NCBI GenBank assembly: GCA_022457065.1
Contig: JAJGBQ010000001.1
Span: forward strand, 4,898,001 to 4,962,000
Length of the DNA stretch: 64,000 nucleotides
Direction of reading: 5' to 3'
Source of the DNA: Curvularia sp. ZM96
Taxonomy: Eukaryota; Ascomycota; Dothideomycetes; Pleosporales; Pleosporaceae
Part shown: piece after piece, positions 21,983 through 33,945 of the stretch
Layout: each line of letters opens with the position of its first letter
How positions within the stretch are numbered: position 1 is the first letter of the stretch
Notes under the pieces: generated by a model
Databases searched by the model: none
What the model was told of the DNA's origin: nothing
The model's input: only the letters and a program-made list of their open reading frames with translations
Made by a program: the position numbers and the translations under genes

Positions 21983-24900
21983 ATGAGCGACATTACTATA
22001 AACACCCTAGACGCTTCCTAGACTAGAGAATCTACTAACCTTAGTAATAAGCCTAACTTATACTATGGCGACTGTAATAAGCTTAAAGCTTAGCTCCTCT
22101 AGGTCGACTATTACTTCTATCTCTAGAGAGATAGAATTAACGATAATAATAAGGTCGTCTTAGCCTCTATGTACCTTCGAGATAACGTAGAGAAATAGAC
22201 TAACTCTATTATTTAACGCTATATAGACGAATCTATCGAAGATACTAATAATACTACCCTAGTCGAAGACTAGAACGCTTTTAAGACTAAAATACGACAA
22301 AACTTCTTACTATTTAAAGAATTAGTAGTTACGGAATAAAAGATTTAGACCCTATAATAGATTAGGCCTGCCGCTAACTACACGACCCTATTCTAATAGT
22401 ACGCCACGAGAATTAACTAGAACAATAACGCTCTTATACGCATGTATAAACAAGGTCTTAAACTCTTAGTACGTAGGGAACTTATAAGAACTAGAACCTT
22501 AATTACTAATCTAGAGAAACTTATAACTAAAGCTATAAGACTTAATAACGAACTTTACAAACTTATATTAGAAGAACGACTATTTACGAAAGAAACGCGC
22601 AACTAGAAAAGCTCGAACAATCAGCCTTAATAAAACTAATACTAACGTTTATAGCCTAACACGGGAAAATAACGAAACTACACTTCTAGAACTCTAGAAG
22701 CCTACCGTAGATTTAGTATAGAATCTATACACCTTAATAACCTTAATAAAGATAAAGAGCTAGAAAGAAATAATAAAGAACAACCTAAGAAGACGTTTAA
22801 CTACTATAAGTGTAGTAAAGAAGACCACATAGCACGAGACTACTAAAGCGTAGATACGAATAAGGTTAAATAATAGCTTAATATAATATAAAGAAAGTTA
22901 GAACTTAACGATAATAAAAAGTAGAATATTATTATCTAACTAACGCTAACCGCACCTAACAGGGAAGAAGAACTTCTTAAGAGATTTAAAGACATTACTC
23001 TTACAGCCCTAGAAATATCTAATAAGAATAACGAACCTCTAAGCGATAAGGAATATAAGACACCTAAGAGAGAAGAACCTTAGACGCTAAAAACAAAGTA
23101 CTAAAAAATAGCTAGCTTTAAGAAGAAATATCGACTAGCTATACTAGCACGATTGTCTAGTTAAGATAACACCTACTATATAGAAACTTAGATTTAGAAG
23201 TTAAACGAAATACTTAGATAAGAGTATATCGTGTACGACTACACGTAACTAGAAATACTACTTCTAATATACTATAACTTATAGCATCTCCGCTCTAAGA
23301 TTAACTTCTACGAGATTAAAACTACGTAAAGCCTACCTAACTACGCACATATCTCCGCTAATATTTAGAGACTATAAGAGAGAACGCACTAATGCAACGA
23401 ATAGCACTAACAACTCTACTAGTAAGAAAAGATAGACATACCGTAATAGGCATAGAAGGCACAAGAAGCCTAGACTAATAATAACATATACTAAATTAGT
23501 TAGTATTAGTATAACGCAAACAACCTATAACATAGCAAGTTACACTAGACTATATATACTACTAAATTCTACCCTGTACACTAGAACGCCAAGTAGAACG
23601 AAAAATAGTTACTAAAGAAGGTTTAAGGAGAATCTAGATGTAAATAGAATTAGTAAAAATGTAAGGACGACCTATACGCTAAATATCTATAGAAGAAAAG
23701 GGAAATAGTTTATTTCCTAGAACACGAGGACGCAGTAGACATCGTCTATATGTAGATTATATACGAGAACGAAGACGGCAACACTAGAGAGTGTAACTAA
23801 CTATATTAGTAAATATACCTAAATAATAAGTGCGATAAGCACTAAGACGCTAAAGAATATTATAGCTACAAAGAACTATAGTCTTTTTTAGGCTAGCGAC
23901 AAGAGAACGCGGCCCCTCTAGAGAAATTAATATAGTAAACTCTCTAGGATTAATTAAGCTTATAGTAAAGCTTAACGGAATACGGATGTAGGTACTAGTA
24001 GATTTAGAAGCATAAGATAACTACGTTTTAGCGCACGTAGCCTAGAAAGCAGGACTTTCGCAGCTATAGAAACAATATCTATATCTACTATATATTACTA
24101 CTAGCGAATTAATGCTAAAAGAAAACAAGATAATATATAAGGTTAAATAAGTAACGCTTAGTATCTAAGAGTATAAGAAGAGAATTAACCTAGACGTTCT
24201 TAGACTAGCTATCTACGATATTATATTAGGACTCCTATAGCTATAGAAACATAACCCGTAGATCGACTAGAAGTTAAAGATGTTTTAATTTAAGTACTAT
24301 AGACTAGGCGCAACCGCAAGCTAGCCTAGACATTAGTAGAGTTCGATAGTAGATAAGAGTAATATTACTAAGTAGTATAATAACGTAGAAAGAGAAGCGT
24401 ACTTAAAAGGTAGTTCTCTTAATAGGAAGCTAAACCTAGTAGATACTAATACTAGGCTAACAGATCACGAAGCTAGAGGTAAATAGGAGAAGAGCGTAAC
24501 TCTAGAGATTCCTAAACGATATAGAAGATTCGAACATCTATTTTAGGAAGTAGTAGACGAACAAGCGTTACTAAAGCATTAACCCTAGGACTATAAGATA
24601 GTCCTATAGGAAAGAAAGTAACTAACTTTTAGCCTAATTTATTAATAATTAGAACGAGAACTTATAGTACTACGAGAGTACCTAGACAAGTTACTAGCTA
24701 AAGGCTATATATAACTATTAATATCTCTAGTAGAATATCTAGTTATATTTATACTAAAGAAGAATAGAATAGATTAACTATGCGTCGACTATAGAAAACT
24801 AAACGACATTATAGTTAAGAATTAATACCTACTACTAAATATTAAAGAACTCTAGAATTAATTATCTCGAGCAAAGATCTTTATAGTATTAGATCTAAGA

Positions 24901-27290
24901 GACGGATACTACCTTATTAGAATTAAGAAAGGTGAAGAATAGAAAACAGCTTTTTAAACAAGATATAGATATTTTGAATATATAGTTATGCCGTTTAGGC
25001 TTACGAACGCTCTAGCTATATTTTAAGTACTTATTAACAACGTACTTAGACCCTATTTAGATATATTTGTTATCGCCTACTTAGATAATATCTTAATTTA
25101 CTTAGAGAATAAGAAGGACTATACTAGATACGTTATAAAAGTACTTTAAGCTCTTAACGACTATAGTCTTTAACTTAAGCTAAAGAAGTGTAAATTTTAT
25201 AAGACTAAGATTAACTTTCTAGACTACGTAGTAGAGATAAACAGAGTATAAATAAGCGAAGAAAAGATTAAAGTTATTAAGAACTAGCTAATACTAAAGA
25301 ACGTTACGGATATTTAATTATTTCTTAGATTCGTAAACTTTAACTAAGAATTTATTAAAGACTACTTAAAGATCGCGATACTAATAACGTAACTTATACA
25401 AAAAGATACTCTATAGAACTAGAATAAAAAGACTAATAACGTCTTTAAAACACTTAAGAAAGTATACATTACGCTACTATACTTTAGAATATTCGTTTTA
25501 GGAGTACTACTAAAATTCGAAACTAATGTATTAGACTTAGCCCTAGAAGGCTACGCTAGCATCTATATTAATAGTAAATAGCACCTAATAGTATATTACT
25601 TAAGAAAGTCCTTAGGACTAGAAGAATAATACGACGTATACGATAAGAAACTACTCGTAATAGTTATATATCTAAAATATTAGAGAGTATACGTAGAAAG
25701 CTACTTAGAACTTACTATCTATACGGATTATAAGAACTTAGTACACTTTACTACTACGAAACCTCTTAACTAACGCTAGACCTAATAGGCTAAGCTACTT
25801 AGATAATATAAATTTAAGATTATATATATACTAGAAAAAGAAAACGGTAGAGTAGACGCTTTTAGCTAAAGACTAGATATCGTAGAAACTAAAGAAGTTA
25901 TCGATACCGCGATACTTAAGTAAAACGAAGATAGATCTCTAGAACTAGTAAGGACTATTAATAGAATACTTAAAATTAGGAATAATATATATAAAGACTA
26001 GTAAGAAGAAATTATTTAATAATATTACGACGATCTAGTACACGGACACCCTAGGATCGCTAGAATAATAGAACTAATTCGACGAAACTACGAATTTAGT
26101 AAGATAAAGGACAAGGTTATAGCCTTTATCGCTAAATGCGAATAATGCTAGAAGAATAAGTATAGCACTTATGCGCTATATAGAGAAATATAAGCACAAG
26201 AACTGCTAGATATACCTTAGATAGACATCTCTATAGACTTTATAATAGGACTACTAGTCTTAAAAGACCCTATAACTAATATTAGCTACGACGTAATTCT
26301 AGTTATAGTAGACAGGTTTACTAAATACGTAGTATATATCGTATTTAGGAAAGATTACGATATAGAATAACTCGTATATATATTTTATAATAGAATTACG
26401 AGAAACTACAGAATACTAAAGTTAATTACTAGTAATAGAGATAAGCTCTTTATATTAAACTTTTAGATAACCTTAATAGTAATAATAGGAATAAAAAGGA
26501 AGCTATCTATAGCTTATTACCTAGAAACTAATAGATAAATAGAAAGAATAAATAGAACTATAAAAATATATCTACGTATCTACACTAACTATTAGTAGAA
26601 TAATTAGGTATAATTATTACTAATAGCATAACTAGCGTATAATAATAAAATATTAGAGTCTATAGGATAAACACTATTTTACGCAAATTATAGGAGACAC
26701 CTAAATCTCTTTACTAGGACCTTACTAAGCATAAAAACAGAAGCAGCTATAGCTACGGCTAAAGAACTAAAGAAAACACACGAATAGTTACGAGAATTAC
26801 TTAAAAAGGCATAACGCTAGAGTATTTTATATATTAATTAGAAAAGAAAAACGGCACCTTAGCTAAAGAAGGGGGATAAAGTATACCTACTCACGAAGAA
26901 CCTTCGAACGAAACGACTAAGTAAGGGACTAGATAACGTCAAGGTCGGACTATTTTTAATTTCGAAGCAAAATAGACTAGTAACCTATAACTAGACGCTA
27001 AGATACACCTAAGATTCTATATTAAACTATTAGAACTAGCAGACCCCGAAACGCTATTATAAGAAACATTTTACTATAAAACAGAAGAAGACGACGAATT
27101 CGACGTAGAAGACCTTAGAGAATATAGAGAGACTAGAAGAAACGATTTCTAAGACGACGACTTCTATTAGGAATAGCTAGTTAAATAGAAGGGATATCTA
27201 GAATTAGAAAACACATAGAAACCCGAAGCTAACCTACAAAACTATTAGCAACTACTAAAGAAATACTAGAAATAAAATAATATTTACTAC
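21983..27290 (+). pseudogene. Degenerate gag-pol of family B
   Basis: ATG at 21983 starts a gag with a YYGDxNKLKA-type capsid segment and a knuckle remnant at 22801-22842 (YKCSKEDHIARD, with both outer Cys now Tyr). The protease motif reads VLVDLEA near 24000. RT keeps YIVMPF near 24985, and YLDD has become YLDN at about 25079-25090. Integrase has DIPWIDISIDFI-like sequence near 26210-26260. A chromodomain remnant (LVKxKGYLELENT..PEANLQN) is at about 27170-27250. Stops at former Gln/Trp codons are spread throughout. Confidence 0.85.
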
Positions 27291-27462
27291 TATACTAGAA
27301 GAGCAAAACTAATAAAAGGAAAACCCAACAAAATAAGATTCTATAACGAACCTATAACACCGTAAGAATTATAAAAAGAAATATATACTATTAAGAAGAA
27401 AAAACAGGAGTATTGCTAGAATTCGAGAGCGAGGCGAGAGCGTCTAAGGACCCTAAAGTACT

Positions 27463-27903
27463 CTATATAATTAGCGAAAACCCTACTAGCGTATCTACCG
27501 CGGGGTAATCTAGAGACTCTTACGCATCTACGTTATTACTACCTTCGCGCAAGGTATTCGCTAGATATATAGTCTTTTTCGTAGCACGCTCCTTAGCCTA
27601 CTTTAAAATCTTTTTATTTCGCATTAAACGCGAAATTATCTAAGCTAATAACTACTTATCTTTATCTACCTTCTTTTAATACTCTTTACGAGTCTTATCT
27701 AAGAATACCCACGACATGTTAATATATAGGTAGTCTAGACGAGTACACTTAGAGCACTTTAAACGCTTACTATCGACCTTAGACATCGCGACGCACTAAT
27801 AGTTATTTGCGAAACAATAATCGTAGAGGACGGGCGTAGGAAGACTATTACGACGAATCTTAAGAGTAAGACGAAGATATTCTTTAGATCTAGGGGTAGA
27901 CAT
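27463..27903 (-). pseudogene. Degenerate antisense Cys-rich/coiled-coil ORF of family B
   Basis: A minus-strand frame of 147 codons from ATG (27901-27903) to TAG (27463-27465), broken only by TAG/TAA codons where Gln is expected. It contains CFANN, then a Cys six residues on, a spacer of about 12, then KCSKCTRLD followed six residues on by a Tyr (TAT) that could be a former Cys. With two TAC/TAT codons read as former Cys, the pattern is CX2CX6CX12CX2CX6C, a Zn2Cys6 arrangement. A Lys/Glu-rich coiled-coil-like stretch follows. Position and order match the antisense ORF of family A, although the sequences are not obviously alike. Confidence 0.6.
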
Positions 27904-27960
27904 TATTAGCTATAGGTATATAGAAAAGCTTAAGGACAAGCTTAGAAAGAAGAGAGATAG

Positions 27961-28381
27961 TATTACGAACCTAAAGAAAGAAGGCACGGCAGTTAAGTTA
28001 AGGAACATCGACGCCTAGTCGATGGGGCCATATGTAACGCGGGGGTTAGTGTCACGTGACTCCCTTAGACCTCTATACACGAGGAAGGGTCTTAGTAGAC
28101 TCCTTGTACATAAGCTACAGAGGAAAGCTCCTCGTATATTAGCTACTAAGCAATCCTTAGACTCCTCTAACTAAGGGTTACAAGCATCACAAGTATATAG
28201 GAATAGGTATTAAGCCCTTATAGCTCGATATATTTAACTTAAGTTACGAGTACAAGTACAATATAAGAGTTACTTGCAGAGAACTGTTTATATCACCCTG
28301 TTACTTCATCCGCGAAAACCAACCTTAGAGTCTTAACACCAGAAGTCTTATATTACTTCCACTCAAGATCCACTCTTAACA
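27961..28381 (+). repeat. 3' LTR of family B element
   Basis: About 421 bp. The start is RIP-altered (TATTACGAAC); the end is CTCTTAACA. GTCACGTGAC at 28051-28060 is intact. The CCTAG duplication follows directly. Confidence 0.92.
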
Positions 28382-29237
28382 CCTAGATCAGTCACGTCAC
28401 AAAACAAGAGTTCCTATCTTACTTTAAGCGGGCTTTTAACGCATCATTCACGGCTAGTAACGTCCAAGGAGGCTTTCAAGGCGCTAGATTAGTCCTATTT
28501 AACTCTAAACAGGTCATATCCGCCCTTAATATCAAGTTACGCACTCTATTACCTCTACCTACTAACAACTAGCCGTAGATATCGTAAACCTCTAGCAATA
28601 CTCTAGAATTAGGGTCGCAATCGACGTTAGTAAAGCAGAGGCTTTAGAGACATATAGACAGTTTACTAACGTCTATAGTAGAGGCCTTTAAGAAGATCTT
28701 AAAGAGGGCAGCTATTATTACGCACAAGTTAGTATTAGCGTAAAAGAAGATAGCTAAGCTTAAGGTAGTAAATAAAGCCGCAACGCGACGAAAATCGCAC
28801 AAAAGAAAGCGGGTTTAGGCAGAGGGGACCTTAACAGTTAAAGATAGGGCGCGCTTATCTACTCTTTAAGACTTTAGAGCGCGTAGTAATAGAAAGAAGT
28901 TAAAGAAGTAGAAACGCGCTAAAGTAGGTAAACTATCTTAAAGGCAGTATAGACAGTACAATAGGACTAGGCATAACGCGCGAACGTGTAAGTAGGCTAT
29001 AGAAGTAGACTCTAAATAATATCTTATATTATATTACACTATACAGGTCTAAAGTGGGCTGTTTTGGGCTATAATGTGGTGGTTTTGGTGAGGGCTTGGC
29101 AAAAGTGTTCCACTCGCCCGTGTGTTCCACCCGCCCGTGGGGTACGTTAGTATTAATTCTTTCCTTATAACTATATACTTTCTTCTTCTAGATCATATCT
29201 AGTTATAATTAATTATCTAAGTATACTTCTTAATATA

Positions 29238-29813
29238 ACGTGGTTTATAAGCGAGTTGGTACCCTAAGCGAGTTAGTAGCTCCCTACTAGCGCGTTAATG
29301 TCAATATAATAATGCGAAATACTATGATAACGTAATTATCTATCTACCTATTCTAAATTAGATCTTTAGCTTACTCTTTTTCATATTTAATTCTAACGTA
29401 TTTAGAGTATTAAGCGTACTACTAAAATCTATAGTATCTCTTAAATAATAGTATAAGACTAACGCGCTAGAAAACGCCCCTAACGCGACTATAAAGTAAA
29501 TTTAAAACGTCTAAATAAGCTAGAAGAGAAGACTATAGTTAGACGTATTTTTAAGAAGTCTACAAGAGAATTTACGCTTATAAAGACTAATATTTAAATA
29601 ATAGCTAATAAACTATCATATAAGCGCGCTAGTAACTCTATTAGTAAGAACTAGATTAATAACTTTATTAAAAGAACTCTTAAGCTCTAGACGCGCTAGA
29701 GTTATTCTTATAATTACTAGTAAGCTATATATAAGAATCTAGTAGCTATCTAGCACTAGTTTTACTAAGTCTAAGTAATAAAGTAGAAGTAGAGTATTAT
29801 AGATAATAATATC
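29238..29813 (+). mobile_element. 5' part of pogo-like transposon T2 (RIP-degenerate)
   Basis: Starts ACGTGGTT after TA (29236-29237), followed by two 17-bp boxes (TATAAGCGAGTTGGTAC and a near copy). It is a RIP-altered relative of T6 at 43048. About 576 bp are kept, including an eroded HTH/CENPB region on the plus strand. T3 interrupts it at 29814. The right half is not present in the window. Confidence 0.85.
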
Positions 29814-29815
29814 TA

Positions 29816-30323
29816 ACGTACCTCACGGGTTCATGCAACACACGGGTTCGTGCAACACTTTTGCCAAGACCCTACTAAAACTACTATATTATGGCCTAAA
29901 ATAGTCTACTTTAGACCTATATAGTACAAAGTAATATAATATATTATTCTTAATCTACTTTTACTATCTACTTACACGTTCGCGTATTATGTCTAGTCCT
30001 ATTATACTATCTACACCACCTTTAGAATAGTTTACCTACTTTAGCGCGCTTCTACTTGTTTAACTTCTTTCTATTACTACGCGCTCTAAAGTTCTAAAGA
30101 GCGGATAAGCGCGCCCTATCTTTAACTGTTAAGAATCTCTCTATCTAAACCCGCCTTCTTTTATGTGATTTTTATCGCGTTACGGCCTTATTTACTATCT
30201 TAAGCTTAGCTATCTTCTTTTAGGCTAACACTAACTTGTGCGTAATAATAGCTGCCCTCTTTAAGACCTTCTTAAAGGTCTCTATAATAGACGTTAGTAA
30301 ACTATCTATATATATCTATAAAG
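29816..30323 (-). mobile_element. End fragment of a T1-like pogo transposon (T3), inserted in T2
   Basis: Begins ACGTACCT after TA (29814-29815), with two 17-bp boxes CACGGGTTCATGCAACA and CACGGGTTCGTGCAACA. Internally it is the reverse complement of the 3' part of T1 (about 28640-29147), including the decayed knuckle region. Retroelement A2 cuts it off at 30323. Confidence 0.85.
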
Positions 30324-30792
30324 TGTTACAAGTAATAGCGAAGAATCTCTTCTAGACGAGGGCCGTAGGTTAGAAACTATTAGGCGCCACGTTAAAAGGT
30401 AATAATTACCGCGGGGCAACGATTACGTGATGTACTATCTCGCTAAGGCTAGCTATCTAAGATAGCTATGTATAAAGAGATAGCTACGCTATTATAACTA
30501 TCTTATATAAGGGAGATAGACAAGATAGTAGGACTAGAGACAATAGGTATAAGAATAGATTAGATTTTATTATTATACTCGTTATAGTTAACTCTTATAA
30601 GTTCTTCTCTTATATAGATTAATACTTAGTTATTCTATTTTAATATAGAATTAATTATTACTTTACTTAGTTAAACTCCTATAACTTCTCTCTACTACGA
30701 ATCGCTAGAAAATAATCGCATAGAATACTTTATATAGGTCTTGCCCTAACCTAGACTAAGACTAGATAAGTATCGCAAACCTCTATATAATA
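30324..30792 (+). repeat. 5' LTR of copy A2
   Basis: About 469 bp, reverse-complement match to the LTR at 13032-13511. It begins TGTTACAAGTAA and ends in a RIP-altered TATAATA. The left flank TAAAG would be its target duplication; no partner is found. Confidence 0.88.
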
Positions 30793-32098
30793 CTTTAACT
30801 ATTTATAGATTCTATAAAAGAATTTAACTAATAGTCGCTTAACTAAGTAAGAATAGCTTATTAAGATAACGTAATAGATATCTCTAATATAGGACCTAGT
30901 AGAAGGTCTAAAGACGATAAGATACTTATACTAAGTAATAAAGAGAAGCCTAAGGTAGAATCTACTTTTAGAGAGCAAGTAGCTAGGCTTAAGCGATAGA
31001 TAGAGGAGTAAGCTAAGTAGCTAATAGACATATAGAGTCTAGTTAATTAGCTTATAGGGTAGCTTATAGCTATACTAAATAAAAGACTACTTCTAAAGTC
31101 TAAGATAGACTTACCTAAAAAATATAAAAGTAGACGTAGCGAGCTAAGAACGTTTCTTACTAACGTTGACCTATACTATAGACTTAATTAGGTTTCTAAT
31201 AACTAAGAAAAGATTCTTATAGTAAGTACGCTTCTAAAAGAAAGAGTAGCTATATAGATATAGCTATACGTAGAGAATTTTATATTATTACCTAATACTT
31301 ATAGAACTAAGAATAAAACTAAAGTACTATTCTAAGATTAGAACGTCTTTAAGAAAGAAATAGGATATATCTTTAAAGAAGTAGACGCTAAGAACTAGAT
31401 AGAGAAGATAATTACTTGCCTAAGATAAACTAAGTTAGTATCCGCGTACACGGCTAAGTTTAAATAACTCTAGACTAGAATTAACTAGAAGAACGTAGCT
31501 CTTTAAATAGTATTTAAAGTAGGCCTAAAGAAGAATATTAAAGATAGTCTAGTATACTATAATAAATCTAAGTTACTATAAGCTCTAATTAAGCTAGCTA
31601 CGCGCATTAATGATAGGCTATAGGAAAGAAATAAGTTGAAGAAAAGATAGTTCTAACCTATAATAGTAAATATAAAAAAGTAGCGTAATAGAACTAATAA
31701 AGATAAAGATACTATTATAACTAGTAAGGTATAAGAAAAGACTAAGAATAAGAAAAGAAACTCTAGAAAGTATAATAATAGACTATCTAAGAAAGAGTGC
31801 TAGAGGCGTTACGATAATAAAGTATATCTTAGATATAGAGAGTTACAACACTTCTATAGAGACTACCTAAAAAATAAAGTTGGTAAATAAGTAGTAGTAA
31901 AGATAAAAATACTAAGAGCCTAGCTATTGATCTTCCTATCTATAGAAGAACTAAATAATACACTTAGTAATCTAGACTTATATAAAGAAGTACGCTTAAA
32001 CAAAGATAATAACTTTAAAGTAGTTTCTAGGCCTATTTAGGCGAACGAGGTTATATAATAAGTAACTCTAGAACCTACTAATTAAAAAATTAACGCTA

Positions 32099-33945
32099 AC
32101 GTGTTTCACAAGTGAGCGGGCCACCCAAGTGAGCGGGCCACTTTGTAATGGCGCGTCAACTTCGCAACAACAACGCGAGATGCCGCAACATCAGATAGCT
32201 CAACAAACTTATACTAAAGCTAATATATAACTTGCTCTATTTAATATTAAATTCTAACGTGTTTAAAGCTAAAGACGTGCTGCAGCGATCTATAACGTCC
32301 CACGAGCAACGCTCCAGCGTAGAGACGCTGGCGTACGCCTTCGACGTAACTGCGAGCTGAAATTAAAGCGCCTTAATAAGCTAGAAGAGGAGGTGATAGT
32401 TAGGCGTATTCTTAAGAAGTCTGCGCGAGGATTTACGCCTACAAAGCCTAACGTTCGAGCAATAGCCGATAAACTATTACATAAGCGTGGGAGCAACCCT
32501 GTTAGTAAGAACTAGATTAATAACTTTGTTAAGAGGACTCCTAAGCTCTAGACGCGCTAGAGCCGTCCCTATAATTACTAGCGAGCCACCTGCGAGGATC
32601 TAGCTACTATCTAGTGCTGGTTCGATCTAGTTAAGGGTATAAAGAAGAAGTAGAGTATCGTAGACGAGAATATCTATAACTTTAATAAGACTAGCTTTAT
32701 AATAGGCAAGATTTTATTATAGTTAGTTATTACAGGCTTAGAGAGTTCTAGTAAAAAGAAGCGCATATAGCTAGACAACCGTAGGTGGGCTACTATAATC
32801 TAGGGCGTAGGTGCGTTAGATTACTAGCTACCCCCCTTCGTTATCTTTGCGGGTAAGGTGCTTATTAACGTCTAGTTTAAAGACCTGCCTCCTAACTAGG
32901 TTCTTGAAGTTAGTCCTAATAGCTAGACGAATAATTAGCTTGCTCTTACGTGGTTAGAGTACTTTAATACCTATATAAAGAGGCAGACTATAGGTGGGTA
33001 TCGACTACTTAGTATTAATAGCTATGAGAGCTACTACTCCGTCGATTTTTAAGATCTTTGTAAGAAGAAGAATATTATTCTTCTCTGTATGCCTGCGCAC
33101 TCGTCTTATCTATTGTAGCCTCTTAATATCGCGTGCTTCTCGCCGTTAAAGCGCAAGTATGGCGACTTAATTTTAGGCTTAGTACGTAACCGTACTAGCT
33201 ATATTAGTAAGGAGACCTTCCTACTAGCCTTTAAGACTGCTTTTAAGTAGTTTATTATAAAGGAGAATATCTAAGCTGGCTTTAGAGGCGCTAGTCTAGT
33301 TCTACACGACCTATAGACTGTGCTATTAAAGCTTAATGTAGTAGTATAGATACTATATTAATTACCGCGATAGGTAGCTGCCTAGGAGGCGTAGACACTA
33401 AGCAACGCGCGCGAGGTCGAGGCTTAAATTAGTCTTATTTAATAGAGCGTAAGAAAGCGCCGTGGGTCTTCTGCTAATTTACTTACTAAGTAGATTGCGC
33501 AGTTGAGTAAGAGGGCTCAGCAAATAGTATATAAAATGACGCTTATAATAGAAGAAATAAGTACTCTTTAAGCAGCTCTAGACGAATTAAATAAGCGTAA
33601 GAGCCGCAAGTGACGATATATCTAGATAGAAGAGACTCTCACTACTAGTAAGGTACAGGACCTATTAGCTAAACAGGCGGGTAGTAGTCGTGGTGATGGT
33701 AGGAGTGCGTCGAAGAGGGTGCGAGGAGAGAGGCGGTGCGGGCGTTGCAAGGAGACTAGGCACAACGCGCGCATCTATAAAGTAGAAATTAATAGTGCTA
33801 GTAATAGCGATAGATCTAAGGAGTAGATTAACTTATTTAAATTTTTAGTATACTGTGTTAAATGGCTGTGATAATGTTGAGAAGTTGACGCGCCATTACA
33901 AAGTGGCCCGCTCACTTGGGTGGCCCGCTCACTTGTGAAACACGT
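32099..33945 (+). mobile_element. pogo-like transposon T4 (1847 bp)
   Basis: Complete element with TA duplications (32097-32098, 33946-33947). The ends start ACGTGTTT and carry two 17-bp boxes, CACAAGTGAGCGGGCCA and CCCAAGTGAGCGGGCCA. It is inserted in the gag of A2. The body is moderately to strongly RIP-mutated while the terminal repeats are clean. Confidence 0.95.
32180..33826 (+). pseudogene. Degenerate pogo transposase of T4
   Basis: 549 codons in one frame from ATG 32180 to TAG 33824-33826, with no visible indel, so decay is by point mutation only. The N-terminal HTH (RRAAAIYNVPRATL) and CENPB-like region (ARGFTPTKPNVRAIADKLL) are readable. The catalytic Asp codons read Asn (YNFNKTSF, LLSINSYES, PLNIACFSPLK). 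The C-terminal knuckle is CGRCKETRHNARIY, with one Cys and the glycine lost. Many Gln/Trp codons are TAG/TAA. Confidence 0.88.

Larger units (their letters stand above)
21540..28381 (+). mobile_element. Ty3/gypsy chromovirus, family B, inserted in T1
   Basis: A 6842-bp element with LTRs at 21540-21965 and 27961-28381. The 5-bp duplication CCTAG occurs at 21535-21539 and 28382-28386. The ends are TGTTACGAAC and CTCTTAACA, some RIP-altered. The body is heavily RIP-mutated. Coding is on the plus strand, with a separate antisense ORF remnant before the 3' LTR, the same plan as family A. Confidence 0.95.
20520..29019 (+). pseudogene. Transposase of T1, interrupted by element B
   Basis: ATG at 20520 opens a frame with an HTH/CENPB-type region, then DDE motifs in which the three catalytic Asp codons read Asn (FNFNKTGF near 21015, LLIING near 21355, PLNIGYF near 21470). 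Element B interrupts it at 21540. Coding resumes at 28382 and ends at TAA 29017-29019 after a decayed CCHC knuckle (RHNARTC). Many TAG codons replace Gln/Trp. It would have been a pogo/Fot1 DDE transposase acting on the TIRs. Confidence 0.85.
20439..29147 (+). mobile_element. pogo-like DNA transposon T1, split by retrotransposon B
   Basis: Inverted ends about 65 bp long begin ACGTACCC and are flanked by TA on both sides (20437-20438, 29148-29149). The end holds two tandem 17-bp boxes, CACGGGCGGGTGGAACA and CACGGGCGAGTGGAACA. Removing element B and one target copy leaves 1862 bp, the same size as the other pogo elements here. The part left of B is strongly RIP-mutated; the part right of B and the TIRs much less so. 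Confidence 0.93.
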
